Below are positions 1-7,539 of a stretch of DNA of 64,000 nt, piece by piece (the stretch's first letter is position 1; every line of letters starts with the position of its first letter). The translations under genes and the position numbers were made by a program. The notes beneath the pieces were generated by a model. That model had not been told where the DNA came from. It saw nothing but the letters and a program-made list of their open reading frames with translations, and searched no databases. Source of the stretch: Vibrio cyclitrophicus (GTDB taxonomy: Bacteria > Pseudomonadota > Gammaproteobacteria > Enterobacterales > Vibrionaceae); contig NZ_AP025481.1 in the NCBI RefSeq assembly GCF_024347435.1, positions 1,550,001 through 1,614,000 on the forward strand, read 5' to 3'.

Positions 1-459
1 GTTACCCGCTTGAATCACATCTACGGATTCATTGCTCTGCGAAACTGAAAATAATCGGTCAAAATGCATTTTCAACCAACGTTTGCCTAAATCTGAATCC
101 AACCCAGTTTCAGATTTACCAACACTTGGCGGCATCACCAATAATAAACCGCCCCCCATTAACGACCCCAATGCAGCACTGAAACCATTCGCGTCAAACT
201 GTTCTCTAAAATCACAAACAAGAACTTGGCATTCGCGACCAAGTAGCTTCTGACCTTTTTTTACTGGAGCATGAGTCACGTCGTTAAGCGGAACGCCACC
301 AAGCTGAAAAGTAGTTTGAGATTTGGCGTTTTCAAGAAAGGCGGAAATAGCCATGTTTTGCCAATTGAAGTCACCATCAAAAACAACGCCGTAACGGTGA
401 TCATTATGTTGAGCAATATCGGCAAGAGTATGGAGAAAAGTATTGGTTGGGTTTGTCAT
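1..459 (-). CDS. tmcA: tRNA(Met) cytidine acetyltransferase TmcA, N-terminal part
   Basis: Reading the minus strand from the ATG at 457-459 gives an open frame of 153 codons that runs off the left edge, so only the N-terminal domain is visible. The sequence has the LLGRE...VCDFREQFDANGF...GSLMGGGLLLVMPP pattern, which I recognise as the N-terminal domain of TmcA, the enzyme that makes N4-acetylcytidine at the wobble base of elongator tRNA-Met using acetyl-CoA and ATP. The helicase-like and GNAT domains would lie outside the window. The gene is in the same orientation as parAB, which ends 94 bp away behind a terminator. Identification rests on remembered similarity to the E. coli protein. Confidence 0.8.
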   Translation of the reverse strand, partial: MTNPTNTFLHTLADIAQHNDHRYGVVFDGDFNWQNMAISAFLENAKSQTTFQLGGVPLNDVTHAPVKKGQKLLGRECQVLVCDFREQFDANGFSAALGSLMGGGLLLVMPPSVGKSETGLDSDLGKRWLKMHFDRLFSVSQSNESVDVIQAGN

Positions 460-504
460 AGTTAGCGTCCAGATTCGTCTGAACACAGTTTATCACAGCC
501 AAAT

Positions 505-525
505 AAAAAGCCGCATAAAGCGGCT
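505..525 (-). terminator. Rho-independent terminator of the parAB operon
   Basis: AGCCGC (509-514), loop ATAAA, GCGGCT (520-525). Read on the minus strand the stem is followed by a T-rich tract, placing the terminator about 30 bp after parB2 and before tmcA. Confidence 0.75.
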
Positions 526-552
526 CTAGAGTAGTGATGGAAAGCAGTCGAC

Positions 553-1527
553 TTAATCGAGTTTAGCTTGAACGAACGCTAGAATCTCTTCCATTGTTGC
601 ATCATCCACTTTCTTAAGGTTTAGTGCTAAGTTCAACCCCTTACGGCTGTATGATGCACGACCTTTAATAAGCTCAACTTTTGGAGATGCTTTCTTCGCA
701 GGAGCCGGCGCCAATTCAAGAATCCAACCTTCCAAAGTTTCTGTCACGTCTTTCGTTAAACGAGTGACCCCTTGAGCTTCGCTACGCTGCCATACAAAGC
801 CTTCTGAAGCATCACACTTCGCCAGTAATGCTTGCTGCTGTTCGCTAGTCAAACCACCAAATTGTTTGTGTAGTTTAACAATTGTAGGACGACCAAGGTC
901 GCTCACATTTGGGTAAGCTTGTAGCAATTCAAGCGGTAAAGCAGCCGCTTTCAACGCACCACTCACCAAAGCCTCGCTGCACTGGAACATTTTCGCTAGT
1001 GCTTTCTGGTCTTCAGCTTCACCTTTATCCAGCTTAGCTTGCATCTCTTTACCTTTCTCATACAGAGAAAGTGGTTTATGAGCATTAGCAACGTCTGATA
1101 AGAACTTAGCGTGTTCGCCATTAATGTTTTCAGCAACATAAATTAGGAATTCTTTGTCGGCCAAAATACATGACATACGACGACGGCTACCGTCAAGAAC
1201 TTCAATCTTACCGTCTTTGTTCTTACGACCAACCGCTGGATATTGCTGACCACGTTCTTTTAACGTTGTAAGAACGTCAGAAAGCGCATGTTCATTTAAG
1301 AAAGATTGCTCACGTGCATTCTCTTCAAAAACAACCGTTCGAGTCGCAACTTCAGCTGCTGGAATTCGAACTAATTCAAATGAAACCAAATCTTCGCCTG
1401 CAACAGAAAGCTCGATGACTTGAGCCTGTTCTTTAGCAGCAGTTTGCGCTTCTTGCGGCGTTGCTACGCGACGTTTGTTTGCTTTACCAAATAGCTTCGC
1501 ATTTAAGTCAGATGTTTTAATTGCCAT
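553..1527 (-). CDS. parB2: Chromosome 2 partition protein ParB2
   Basis: This 324-residue protein is the centromere-binding CTPase that loads at parS2 sites and spreads to form the partition complex of Vibrio chromosome 2. Residues about 50-120 form the ParB N-terminal domain, with the LDGSRRR box (about 111-117) matching the arginine-rich CTP-binding motif. A helix-turn-helix lies around residues 170-195, and a basic C-terminal region follows. It is 5 bp downstream of parA2, so the two are almost certainly cotranscribed. Two parS2 sites are visible in this window (2970-2984 and 9504-9518). ParB spreading from the origin-proximal site is known in V. cholerae to influence chromosome 2 replication control. 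Confidence 0.95.
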   Translation of the reverse strand: MAIKTSDLNAKLFGKANKRRVATPQEAQTAAKEQAQVIELSVAGEDLVSFELVRIPAAEVATRTVVFEENAREQSFLNEHALSDVLTTLKERGQQYPAVGRKNKDGKIEVLDGSRRRMSCILADKEFLIYVAENINGEHAKFLSDVANAHKPLSLYEKGKEMQAKLDKGEAEDQKALAKMFQCSEALVSGALKAAALPLELLQAYPNVSDLGRPTIVKLHKQFGGLTSEQQQALLAKCDASEGFVWQRSEAQGVTRLTKDVTETLEGWILELAPAPAKKASPKVELIKGRASYSRKGLNLALNLKKVDDATMEEILAFVQAKLD

Positions 1528-1532
1528 TGTTG

Positions 1533-2750
1533 TTATCCCTGATTAAGTGAAGGCCAGTTGCTATGTAATACACGCTCTAATTCTAGAGCACTTTTTTGCA
1601 CGGCGTCTTGAGCGACAGCTAGCGTTTTCTTACCGCCCTCAAAATCGCTCACCGTAAGATCGAAAACCGTACTGTAGGTATCTGCACAGGTTTCAAATGC
1701 ACGGCTTCTTGGAATGGTTGCCATCATTACTTGGTCATTCAACAGGTAATTCATTTCAGTTAAAACAGAGACCTGCTTCTTGTTGTCATCTTCAAACATG
1801 GTTGGCATTAGACGAACAAACTCAAGCCCTTTCCAATCTTCCGGGAACATCTCGTACACGGTTGGTAAGTGCTGAAAGAAGTTAACGGTTGAAGCCCAGT
1901 CCAAACGCTTTGCAGCACATGGAATCAAAAGTGCGTTTGATGCGTACATGGCATTCCAAACTAGAGGATCTACGTGCGGACCGGTATCAATCATGATCAC
2001 ATCAAAATCATCGGCGATTTTGTCGATCAGTTTCTCTTTTAGAAGGCGAACGATATCAAGTGACTGGTCTTGCGACAGGCTTTGCCACGCTTCAGCATTA
2101 AACATCGCATCTTCTGGGAACGCAGAAATGGTCTTTAGGTTTGGATATTGAGTTGGCAATAGTACATTCTTGCGCAGAAATTCTAGGTCAACATCTTGGC
2201 CTTCAGGCACATTGTCCAACATGATGTCGACTGCAGAATAGATACTGTCGTGTTCTGCACCACTAATTTGTGGGTTTAAGAACAGGCGCAAAGAACCTTG
2301 TGGGTCTAAGTCGATTAGACAAATACGGTAACGCTTATCTAAATTCAGAGACAAACACGCCGCTAAATGAACCGCTGTCATTGATTTACCCGTACCACCC
2401 TTTTGGTTTTGTACGTTGATAATCCACGGTTTATTGTCAACATGCTGCTTGCGTTGATGGAACTTTGGCACCTCAGCCGCGTCCATCAGCATATGAGCTT
2501 CGGTCAATGAAATCGAGTAATGATTGGCGTTGTTCTTGGTAAATTGATGACCGTCCGCTTCAAGCTTAGTAATAGCCTCATCCAATTTTCGACGAGTTAA
2601 GCCAGAACGAGTCTCCATCATAGCTTTAGACATTGGAGGGAAATGTTCATCACTTCGCTCTTCCAAAATAATCTCAATTCGGTCAGCCTGAACTTGTTGA
2701 GTTTGTTCGGCTAGCTGATAGAGCTTATCAATCGTTTGTTCTCTTTTCAT
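1533..2750 (-). CDS. parA2: Chromosome 2 partition ATPase ParA2
   Basis: This 405-residue protein is a plasmid-type (long) ParA. The first 100 residues carry a helix-turn-helix region (residues 38-65 look like the recognition module), followed by the deviant Walker A motif KGGTGKS at residues 117-123 and the switch sequence DLDPQGS. The protein forms ATP-dependent filaments on DNA that segregate chromosome 2 origins, and long ParAs also repress their own promoter. A 13-bp palindrome just upstream of the start (2777-2789) is a candidate autoregulatory operator. The gene precedes parB2 and diverges from the origin and rctB, the standard Vibrio chromosome 2 arrangement. Confidence 0.95.
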   Translation of the reverse strand: MKREQTIDKLYQLAEQTQQVQADRIEIILEERSDEHFPPMSKAMMETRSGLTRRKLDEAITKLEADGHQFTKNNANHYSISLTEAHMLMDAAEVPKFHQRKQHVDNKPWIINVQNQKGGTGKSMTAVHLAACLSLNLDKRYRICLIDLDPQGSLRLFLNPQISGAEHDSIYSAVDIMLDNVPEGQDVDLEFLRKNVLLPTQYPNLKTISAFPEDAMFNAEAWQSLSQDQSLDIVRLLKEKLIDKIADDFDVIMIDTGPHVDPLVWNAMYASNALLIPCAAKRLDWASTVNFFQHLPTVYEMFPEDWKGLEFVRLMPTMFEDDNKKQVSVLTEMNYLLNDQVMMATIPRSRAFETCADTYSTVFDLTVSDFEGGKKTLAVAQDAVQKSALELERVLHSNWPSLNQG

Positions 2751-2776
2751 TGCCAGTTTCCGTAATGATTAACCAA

Positions 2777-2789
2777 GTACAAATTGTAC
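2777..2789. promoter_or_regulatory. Palindrome upstream of parA2, candidate ParA2 operator
   Basis: GTACAAATTGTAC is a perfect 13-bp palindrome 27 bp upstream of the parA2 start codon, where the parAB promoter should lie. Assignment as an autoregulatory operator is inference from position and symmetry. Confidence 0.45.
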
Positions 2790-2969
2790 AGCGATTAACA
2801 ACAAACACAACAAAAACGTGAACATACATTTATGAGTAAAATCACATAAAATAGACTGAGTTTTTACAATTTGATGAAACTTAGTCTTAGATGAACACAA
2901 AAACATCCATTTTTGTCACCGATAACAGTGTTATTTCTACCTTACATTTTAAATGTTACAGCATCACTT

Positions 2970-2984
2970 ATTTACAATGTAAAT
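2970..2984. promoter_or_regulatory. parS2: parS2 centromere site in the origin region
   Basis: ATTTACAATGTAAAT is a perfect palindrome matching the Vibrio chromosome 2 parS2 consensus NTTTACANTGTAAAN. It lies in the replication-control part of oriCII, where ParB2 spreading in V. cholerae is known to counteract inhibitory RctB sites. Confidence 0.92.
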
Positions 2985-3030
2985 GGAATTTCAGAGAAAA
3001 AACTTCGGAACGATTGAAATACAGCCGTAG

Positions 3031-3047
3031 ATTACGGTTTGTGTGAT
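3031..3047 (+). repeat. Long control-repeat element (39-mer/29-mer type), copy 1
   Basis: ATTACGGTTTGTGTGAT recurs with one mismatch at 3983-3999, directly before rctB. RctB of V. cholerae binds inhibitory 39-mers in this region and a truncated 29-mer at the rctB promoter. The repeat and its two locations fit that scheme; the equivalence is inferred, not proved by sequence recall. Confidence 0.55.
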
Positions 3048-3173
3048 TTGCATTAGAAATTGACAGATTTTCAACCAACAAAGAGTAAAACCTAAAAAAG
3101 AGCTTGGTTAATAGAAAACAAAGCGAAGATGAGACATCACTAAACAAAAGAGAATTGAGCCTCAACCGGAAGA

Positions 3174-3310
3174 ATGATCATGGTATATATAACACGTCAG
3201 AAAATTGATAAGTCCATATTATGAAGCATGATCAAGGTGTAAACTCATCAATATTGATCCGTATGAATGTCCGTTCGAAATGATCAACCTCCGGAAAAAT
3301 GATCAAGTAA
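3174..3310 (+). repeat. Four dispersed RctB 12-mer-like sites in the control region
   Basis: ATGATCA cores start at 3174, 3228, 3280 and 3299. Three are preceded by a related block (CCGGAAGA, TATGAAGC or CCGGAAAA). Between them, at 3254-3280, lies a segment starting TTGATCCGTATGAATG and ending TTCGAAA; its reverse complement shares ATACGGATCAA with the rctB promoter element. This is probably part of the inhibitory RctB-binding array. Confidence 0.6.
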
Positions 3311-3447
3311 ATATCGTTCCGGAAGCATATAAATTTATAGCTAACTTACGGACAAATGCTTTTGCAATGGGGATTCAAGCTCTATAAGGCCTGATTGGTT
3401 AGAAATTCAATCGACACAGAATGAAAATGCAGAAACATGACAATTTC

Positions 3448-3579
3448 ATGATCATGCTTCCTGATTTATTATGATGCGAGCTAAAAGTGCCCAACCACTG
3501 ACGGTGTGAACAATCTCGACCAATTTTTAAACATAAGAGGGGAGCAACGATATAAAAGCCCCATTACTTGATCATTGTT
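3448..3579 (+). repeat. Two isolated RctB 12-mers left of the minimal origin
   Basis: A perfect ATGATCATGCTT occurs at 3448-3459, identical to the main-array iterons. A diverged TTGATCATTGTT occurs at 3568-3579, followed by CCGATGAATTGG. They lie between the control region and the DnaA box. Confidence 0.65.
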
Positions 3580-3654
3580 CCGATGAATTGGCTGTCAAAA
3601 ATATCCACATTGGCGACTTAGAAGTGATGAAGAGGTGCTTGAAGAATTGTGGAC

Positions 3655-3663
3655 TGTGGATAA
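3655..3663 (-). promoter_or_regulatory. Consensus DnaA box
   Basis: TGTGGATAA is the exact reverse complement of TTATCCACA. It sits 15 bp left of the first iteron of the array. A one-mismatch box, ATATCCACA, lies at 3601-3609 on the plus strand. A DnaA box beside the iteron array is required for chromosome 2 origin function in V. cholerae. Confidence 0.9.
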
Positions 3664-3677
3664 GCTGTACAAGCACA

Positions 3678-3803
3678 ATGATCATGCTTTCGAATCAATA
3701 ATGATCATGCTTACAATCACTTAATGATCATAGTTCTGAAGTTCTGTGATCATGCTTTCTTAAGTTTAATGATCATAGTTTCGTGCTCTTTATGATCATG
3801 CTT
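3678..3803 (+). repeat. Six-iteron RctB-binding array of oriCII
   Basis: Six 12-mers begin at 3678, 3701, 3724, 3746, 3769 and 3792, i.e. every 22-23 bp (two helical turns), all on one face of the DNA. Four end in CATGCTT and two (3724, 3769) in CATAGTT. The fourth starts GTGATCA instead of ATGATCA and is one base closer to its left neighbour, resembling the 11-mer variant known in V. cholerae. Each contains a Dam site. Confidence 0.95.
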
Positions 3804-3810
3804 TCCAAGT

Positions 3811-3930
3811 GGTTTTTTTTTAATTCTTTAAATTCAAACACTTAAATTAGAATTTGCACACAGATCATTAGATCACTTAATCATTTAAGATCATATTAAT
3901 CAAAAAGATCAGTTATTTAAAAACCAATAA
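3811..3930 (+). other. AT-rich DNA-unwinding element with ATCA direct repeats
   Basis: Right of the array is an AT-rich stretch with ATCA on the plus strand at 3864, 3872, 3880, 3890, 3899 and 3908, spaced 8-10 bp. RctB of V. cholerae is known to bind single-stranded ATCA repeats during origin opening, so this is the predicted melting site and loading strand. Confidence 0.8.
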
Positions 3931-3982
3931 ATTCTCTTTCTTTATGATCATTCTTTCTTTATCATTTTGGAACTATAGTGAA

Positions 3983-3999
3983 ATTACGGTTAGTGTGAT
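3983..3999 (+). promoter_or_regulatory. Repeat element overlapping the rctB promoter, candidate RctB autorepression site
   Basis: ATTACGGTTAGTGTGAT repeats the control-region element at 3031-3047 (16 of 17 identical) and ends 11 bp before the rctB start codon. Binding here would block rctB transcription, matching the 29-mer known at the V. cholerae rctB promoter. Confidence 0.6.
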
Positions 4000-4010
4000 A
4001 CGGATCAAAA

Positions 4011-5990
4011 ATGAAACCAGAAGAGAAATTGTTAATTAAGGCACGAAGCCACAAAGATGGTCATTTATTTGAGGTATCTGAAACAGCCGTTGAATGGATA
4101 GAACAATATCAACACTTCAAAGGTGTCACTAAAAGCATAGTTGAGCTTCTTAACCTAATTTCACTACGCGGGTTTAGTAGCAAAGACGGATATGTTTCTA
4201 CCACTGAGATTATCGAATCAACCGATGGTCAAGTAACTCGAGCTGCTTTGCAACAAAGGCTTAGAGCCGCTGTAAATATCGGTCTTTTCAAGCAACTTCC
4301 AGTTCGCTTTGAAGAAGGTCTTGCAGGTAAAACTATGTTGCATCGCTTTGTTAATCCAAACCAATTAATATCGGTATTAGGTGCTACTAGCTTAGTAACG
4401 GAAAGCGTTAAGCAAAATGAAAAACAAAAACGTTCTAAAGCGCTGGCGCAAACCAAAGTAAACAAACGTTTATTGAATGAACACGGACTCAATACCCCGC
4501 CAACGATGAAAGACGAAGCGGATCAATTCATTGTTTCGCCAACCAATTGGGCAGGGATTATTGATCAAGCGTTAGCGCCACCAAGAACGCGCAAGAGCTA
4601 CCAAAAATCGATGGTTTCGATCTCTGGCACTCGAGCTGTGATCGAGACACGATCTTCTAAAAATATTATGACGGTTGATGATCTGATGACGTTATTTGCG
4701 TTATTCACACTTACTGTTCAGTATCATGATCATCACCAAGATGACTACCATCTAGACGCAAAACATACCCCGAACAAAACACCGCTCTACATTACGGATA
4801 TTTTGTCATTACGAGGCAAGAAGGACAGTGGTCCAGCTCGTGACTCTATCCGCGATAGTATTGATCGTATCGAGTTTACCGATTTCCAACTTCATGAACT
4901 TACTGGCCGCTGGCTTAGTGAGAACATGCCAGAAGGCTTTAAGAGTGATCGTTTCCGATTCCTAGCGAGAACCATTACCGCGTCGGAAGAAGCGCCTACA
5001 GAAGGCTCTGACGGCGAAATTCGCATTAAACCGAACCTATATATCCTAGTCTGGGAACCTTCGTTCTATGAAGAGCTTCTAACCCGTGATTATTTCTTCC
5101 TATTCCCGCCAGAAATCCTGAAGCAGCATACCTTGGTTTTCCAAATGTATTCTTACTTCAGAAGCCGCATGGCACGTCGGCATACGGACTGTATGTTGTT
5201 GAGCGAACTCAATCAGAAACTAGCTCGTAACATCGATTGGCGTCGCTTCTCGATGGATCTGGTACGTGAACTCAGAAAGTTAGGTGAAGTCGGGGATCAA
5301 GAAGACACCTTCTTAGTGAACTTGTGGGGTTACCACTTGACGATCACCTCGCTGATCGAAAAAGGAAAAACGACCGATTACCAAGTGGATATCAAGTGTA
5401 ACGTGGAAGAGGTATTACGTTACTCAAGAGCACGAACCACTAACGCCGGTAAGCGCAATATGGCACCAACGTTACCGAATCCACTTCGTAATGAGATGGT
5501 ATCTAAGCAGAAGTTAGAAGAGCTGTCTGAGATTATTGATGGTGAGTTTGAACCTATCCAACGTAAAGCACCGTCACCAAGAGGTAAATTGGGACGTCGA
5601 GTTAAACAGCGTAAACACTCTGTTGAGATAAATGCCGACGAGATCATGATAACTCTCTCTAAATATACCTCTGCAGAGGCCCTGGAGCGCAGTATAACGG
5701 CTTTATCAGCAATGACAGGGCACTCACATGCCTCAATCAAAGAAGAGTGCTCTGAGCTTATTGAGAAGCTTGATTGGCTGAGAGTAGGAGATGAGGTCAT
5801 CCCATACGAAACGTTGAGTCGATTGATTGAGTTGTATAACGACCGTGATAGCACCAGCAACCGACACTTGTCGATTGAACGTTTGATCTCAGGTTTGGCT
5901 GTGCGTCGCAAAGTATGTAAACAAGTTCACGAAGGCCATTTGGACGAGAATGTATTCCTAGCGCTCGATGAAATGGCGATCGGCCATTAG
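4011..5990 (+). CDS. rctB: Chromosome 2 replication initiator RctB
   Basis: This 659-residue protein is the Vibrionaceae-specific initiator that binds the 12-mers to open oriCII and the longer repeats to limit initiation. Length matches the V. cholerae protein (about 658). The first 150 residues (with VTKSIVELLNLISLRGF) and central residues 270-480 correspond to the winged-helix DNA-binding and dimerisation domains known for RctB. The C-terminal quarter contains a basic stretch, KLGRRVKQRKHS. The ATG at 4011 follows the promoter element by 11 bp and gives the expected N-terminus. Regulation is probably by autorepression at 3983-3999 and by Dam methylation of the origin sites. Confidence 0.97.
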   Translation: MKPEEKLLIKARSHKDGHLFEVSETAVEWIEQYQHFKGVTKSIVELLNLISLRGFSSKDGYVSTTEIIESTDGQVTRAALQQRLRAAVNIGLFKQLPVRFEEGLAGKTMLHRFVNPNQLISVLGATSLVTESVKQNEKQKRSKALAQTKVNKRLLNEHGLNTPPTMKDEADQFIVSPTNWAGIIDQALAPPRTRKSYQKSMVSISGTRAVIETRSSKNIMTVDDLMTLFALFTLTVQYHDHHQDDYHLDAKHTPNKTPLYITDILSLRGKKDSGPARDSIRDSIDRIEFTDFQLHELTGRWLSENMPEGFKSDRFRFLARTITASEEAPTEGSDGEIRIKPNLYILVWEPSFYEELLTRDYFFLFPPEILKQHTLVFQMYSYFRSRMARRHTDCMLLSELNQKLARNIDWRRFSMDLVRELRKLGEVGDQEDTFLVNLWGYHLTITSLIEKGKTTDYQVDIKCNVEEVLRYSRARTTNAGKRNMAPTLPNPLRNEMVSKQKLEELSEIIDGEFEPIQRKAPSPRGKLGRRVKQRKHSVEINADEIMITLSKYTSAEALERSITALSAMTGHSHASIKEECSELIEKLDWLRVGDEVIPYETLSRLIELYNDRDSTSNRHLSIERLISGLAVRRKVCKQVHEGHLDENVFLALDEMAIGH

Positions 5991-6377
5991 CCATTATCCG
6001 TTTCCCGCAAGCAGTAAGCCCGTATTGATGGTCGATGAATGGATAGGTTGAACACATTGGGTGTTGATTAAAATCGCACCTAATGCTGACAAATTGATGA
6101 CAATGTAACGCATCCAGTTGATTATTATTTATCCCGAATAGACAACCTTTGTCCTTTCTTATGATTAATAGATTGGCTCATATTTTGTTACATCATACTG
6201 AATAGATTTTCGCGAGTTCCTGAGGGACTCGCTTTTTTTTGCCTGAAATTCAGCTAATCATTAAAATTCAATAGCTTAAAGAATTAGATGCCGAAGCATG
6301 ATCAAGGTTAGATCATTCTTTCTGCGGATCTAACTCTGATGAGATTCTGATTTGATGTTTGATCGTGAAGGGCTTGA
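5991..6377. other. Intergenic region between rctB and a convergent gene
   Basis: It contains an rctB-side terminator (6212-6240) and, beyond it, RctB-type sites: ATGATCAAGGTT at 6298-6309, preceded by CCGAAGC as in the origin control region, and TTGATCA at 6374-6380 overlapping the end of the next gene. No gene is seen. Confidence 0.6.
6212..6240 (+). terminator. Terminator downstream of rctB
   Basis: GCGAGTTCC (6212-6220), loop TGA, GGGACTCGC (6224-6232), then eight T residues. A strong rho-independent terminator reading rightwards, about 220 bp after the rctB stop. Confidence 0.85.
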
Positions 6378-6869
6378 TCAGTGGAGGTGACTTTGAATAC
6401 TACCTTGATCATCGTTCTGGTGCTGATTTGCCATAAAACGCACATGCGATTCGATCAGTTTTTCTGACTCTTCTTTCCAGCGCGGTTCTTGTTGTTGGTT
6501 AGTAAATTCCAAAGCCAGTACACATAAATGCTGGAGCCGCTGCGTACACCACTCTTGCAAGTCAGGCTCTGATTTTGGGTCGCATGACACGGCCTGCAGC
6601 TTGCTATAGGCAAACATCAGGTATTGATAGGCCTTTTCTTGATTGTGCGAACCACCAGCCTCGTTTGAGAGCGATAATGCGCTTGGTGCTGCAAACTTTG
6701 TTGATGTCGTCAGCGTTACGTCTTTATGTCGATAAAACGTAAAGATTCTCAGGCATCCGTCTAGCCAACATGCGATGCCTTTGCTCTGCTCGTTCGTGAT
6801 CAATGGCCCCCAGAGTGCATCTGGAGGCGTTAAGATCAAAGGTTCTAACCGGTCCACTTGATCATGCTT
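6298..6869. repeat. RctB 12-mer-like sites flanking and inside the gene downstream of rctB
   Basis: ATGATCAAGGTT (6298-6309), TTGATCATCGTT (6405-6416) and TTGATCATGCTT (6858-6869, 11 of 12 with the array iteron). The last two are within coding sequence of the convergent gene. They could titrate or redistribute RctB near the origin; function is inference. Confidence 0.5.
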
Positions 6870-6923
6870 TCGGTTTTTGTACCAATCTCCGATCCGCTCT
6901 AACCAAGTGTCTAGTTCATTCAT
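6378..6923 (-). CDS. Conserved hypothetical protein next to rctB
   Basis: A 181-residue soluble, probably all-helical protein with no signal peptide or membrane segment. I do not recognise a family. It is rich in Trp and Gln (WLERIGDWYKNRKHD near the start, QRLQHLCVLALEF about 130-143) and looks like a cytoplasmic Vibrio-specific protein. Its ATG overlaps the TGA of the upstream decayed ABC ATPase gene in an ATGA arrangement, so it was once translationally coupled to that gene. Two RctB-type 12-mers lie inside the coding sequence. It converges with rctB. A role in chromosome 2 control is possible only by position. Confidence 0.75.
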   Translation of the reverse strand: MNELDTWLERIGDWYKNRKHDQVDRLEPLILTPPDALWGPLITNEQSKGIACWLDGCLRIFTFYRHKDVTLTTSTKFAAPSALSLSNEAGGSHNQEKAYQYLMFAYSKLQAVSCDPKSEPDLQEWCTQRLQHLCVLALEFTNQQQEPRWKEESEKLIESHVRFMANQHQNDDQGSIQSHLH

Positions 6924-7539
6924 GCAATTTTATCCCATTGTTTTACAAAGTGATTATTGGCAACTTGTTTGATTTCATGCTGTATTTCGCTGCTCTGATC
7001 TCGAATACGATCAGCGTCTATTGAATAGTTTGGCTCATTTTTGACGAGTTCGCCAAATGGTAGATTGGGATCGGGAACTGCAGAGATCAACAACTAGTGT
7101 AAGGGTGTTGTGGATTGGTCAAGATCGACTGAGTTGATCCCCATTCGACGATCTGCCCTTTGTGATGACGTAGTACATCGGCAAATTGTTCTTCGATGGT
7201 TAATACAGGGTATTCCAGAGTTCATTGCACTCTGGAATACCATCGCAATCTCACTCCAACGCAATGTATTCAAGCGGTTATCCGACAAGCTCAATAGGTC
7301 TTGCCCTTTAAACAGTATCTTTCCCCCTGACATGAAAGCCGGCGGCTTTGCAGGCGGTTAATGGCAAATGCGATAGTGCTTTTGCAACAACTTGATTCTC
7401 CGGCTAAGCCGAAAATTTCGCCTTGGCCTATGCTAAAGCTAACGGATTTGACCGCATTGAAATCACCGTCATCGGTGATGTAGTCGACACATCGATTTTT
7501 TACTTCAAGAAGAGGTGTATCTGAATTTTCCATAGACAT
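6920..7539 (-). pseudogene. Decayed peptide-type (DppD/OppD-like) ABC transporter ATPase
   Basis: Translating all minus frames recovers a scrambled ABC ATPase. It starts at 7539 (MSMENSDTPLLEV), with a Walker A reading GESSCCKST instead of GESGCGKST. A frameshift near 7350 follows, then MSGGKILFKGQDLL and the Q-loop AMVFQSAMNS. A second frameshift near 7207 leads to VLTIEEQFADVLRHHKG. That joins directly to QIVEWGSTQSILTNPQHPYT, so the signature motif and Walker B are deleted. A third frameshift precedes LLISAVPDPNLPFGELVKN, and the frame ends with the TGA at 6920-6922. The family normally has about 330 residues; roughly 110 are missing. A Fur box lies upstream. The original substrate is unknown. 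Confidence 0.88.
7209..7241. repeat. Perfect 13-bp inverted repeat at a frameshift in the ABC pseudogene
   Basis: GGTATTCCAGAGT (7209-7221), 7-nt loop, ACTCTGGAATACC (7229-7241). On the coding strand the second arm replaces the expected codons of the NSLNPVLT motif and ends at the frameshift. Confidence 0.8.

Larger units (their letters stand above)
2751..4010. other. oriCII: Replication origin of chromosome 2 (oriCII) with its control region
   Basis: The 1.26 kb between divergent parA2 and rctB has no convincing gene. It falls into two parts. The left part (about 2940-3580) is the negative-control (rctA/incII-like) region with a parS2 site, scattered single TGATCA sites and degenerate longer repeats. 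The right part (about 3600-3930) is the minimal origin: a DnaA box, six regularly spaced 12-mers and an AT-rich unwinding region. TGATCA sites contain GATC, so binding should be Dam-dependent, as known for RctB in V. cholerae. Boundaries are inferred from the motif layout. Confidence 0.93.

Noticed and set aside
2968..3165. 65-residue minus-strand open frame in the origin control region (rctA position)
   Set aside because: It overlaps the parS2 site and origin repeats, has no ribosome-binding site and low-complexity composition. The equivalent V. cholerae rctA is regarded as non-coding.
5420..5911. 163-residue minus-strand frame inside rctB
   Set aside because: Antisense to a well-supported gene and without family resemblance.
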